From assembly GCA_963664635.1 (NCBI GenBank), contig OY761542.1, forward strand, positions 4,340,001 through 4,404,000: a DNA stretch of 64,000 nt. Reading direction: 5' to 3'. This DNA comes from VXNE01 sp963664635 (GTDB lineage Bacteria; Pseudomonadota; Gammaproteobacteria; Pseudomonadales; Azotimanducaceae). This document shows, one piece after another, positions 63,890 to 64,000 of the stretch. The notes below the pieces were generated by a model. That model was given only the letters and a program-made list of their open reading frames with translations, was not told the DNA's origin and ran no database searches. The stretch's first letter is position 1. Every line of letters starts with the position of its first letter. The position numbers and the translations under genes are program-made.

Positions 63890-64000
63890 TCAGGGACCGC
63901 CGGCGTCCCGGCGCGGGACGGCGACGATGTGGACCCTCTGCCCGGGCGCGGAGGACAACTCCAGCCACCCGCGCTCCAAGTCTCCTTCGAAACCCGCGGC
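63890..64000 (-). CDS. lptC: Probable LptC, C-terminal end
   Basis: The last 36 codons of a protein entering from the right edge, ending at TGA 63890-63892. Residues FEGDLERGWLELSSAPGQRV resemble the closing strands of LptC, and the position before lptA-lptB fits. The fragment is too short for a firm call. Confidence 0.6.
   Translation of the reverse strand, partial: AAGFEGDLERGWLELSSAPGQRVHIVAVPRRDAGGP

Overview
The window is 64 kb of very GC-rich DNA, dense with genes, and reads as a gammaproteobacterial chromosome. The support is gene order: pdxA-rsmA-apaG-apaH; tsaD facing the rpsU-dnaG-rpoD operon; gatCAB facing mreBCD-maf-yhdP-tldD; darP facing pmbA; and lptC-lptA-lptB-rpoN-hpf-ptsN-rapZ-npr. 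The species cannot be told from sequence alone. Two departures from the usual gammaproteobacterial set are a single-chain glycyl-tRNA synthetase and a RapZ reduced to its C-terminal domain.

Layout. 0-5.4 kb: housekeeping genes (pdxA end, rsmA, apaG, apaH, an SDR without its catalytic Tyr, an exported methyltransferase, folB, tsaD). 5.5-7.4 kb: an intact ISKra4-type insertion sequence with terminal inverted repeats and a perfect 9-bp target duplication, just upstream of the rpsU promoter. 7.4-11.7 kb: rpsU, dnaG, rpoD and a CAU-anticodon tRNA. 12-13.3 kb: a retropepsin-like protease and what looks like an internally deleted permease.

13.3-32.7 kb is a cell-surface polysaccharide locus: O-antigen-ligase-like protein, three GT4 glycosyltransferases, ManC, RmlA, RmlC, an RmlD-methyltransferase fusion, an NAD epimerase, two tandem pyruvyltransferases, a Wzm/Wzt-type ABC exporter, a 1197-residue sulfotransferase/coiled-coil/RgpF-like protein, and an APS kinase. 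A reasonable inference is a rhamnose- and mannose-linked glycan made anionic by sulfate and pyruvate ketals and exported by an ABC transporter. CysDNC at 38-41 kb would supply APS, and the CysC beside the sulfotransferase would convert it to PAPS. I regard this as the most interesting system in the window.

32.8-41 kb: a GcvR-like ACT protein, GlyRS, a DUF1499 protein, a YfcE-type phosphoesterase, a thiolase with its DUF35 partner, cysNC and cysD. 41-44.2 kb: gatB, gatA, gatC. 44.2-47.5 kb: accessory DNA between gatC and mreB, holding a small secreted Cys protein and a second insertion sequence that carries a Dam-like methyltransferase as passenger. 47.6-57.9 kb: mreB, mreC, mreD, maf, yhdP, tldD, darP, pmbA, many joined by 4-base ATGA or GTGA overlaps. 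57.9-64 kb (all minus strand): mgtE, npr, rapZ C-terminal domain, ptsN, hpf, rpoN, lptB, lptA and the end of lptC. A family of short GTAGGGGA palindromes sits at gene ends and overlaps stop codons.
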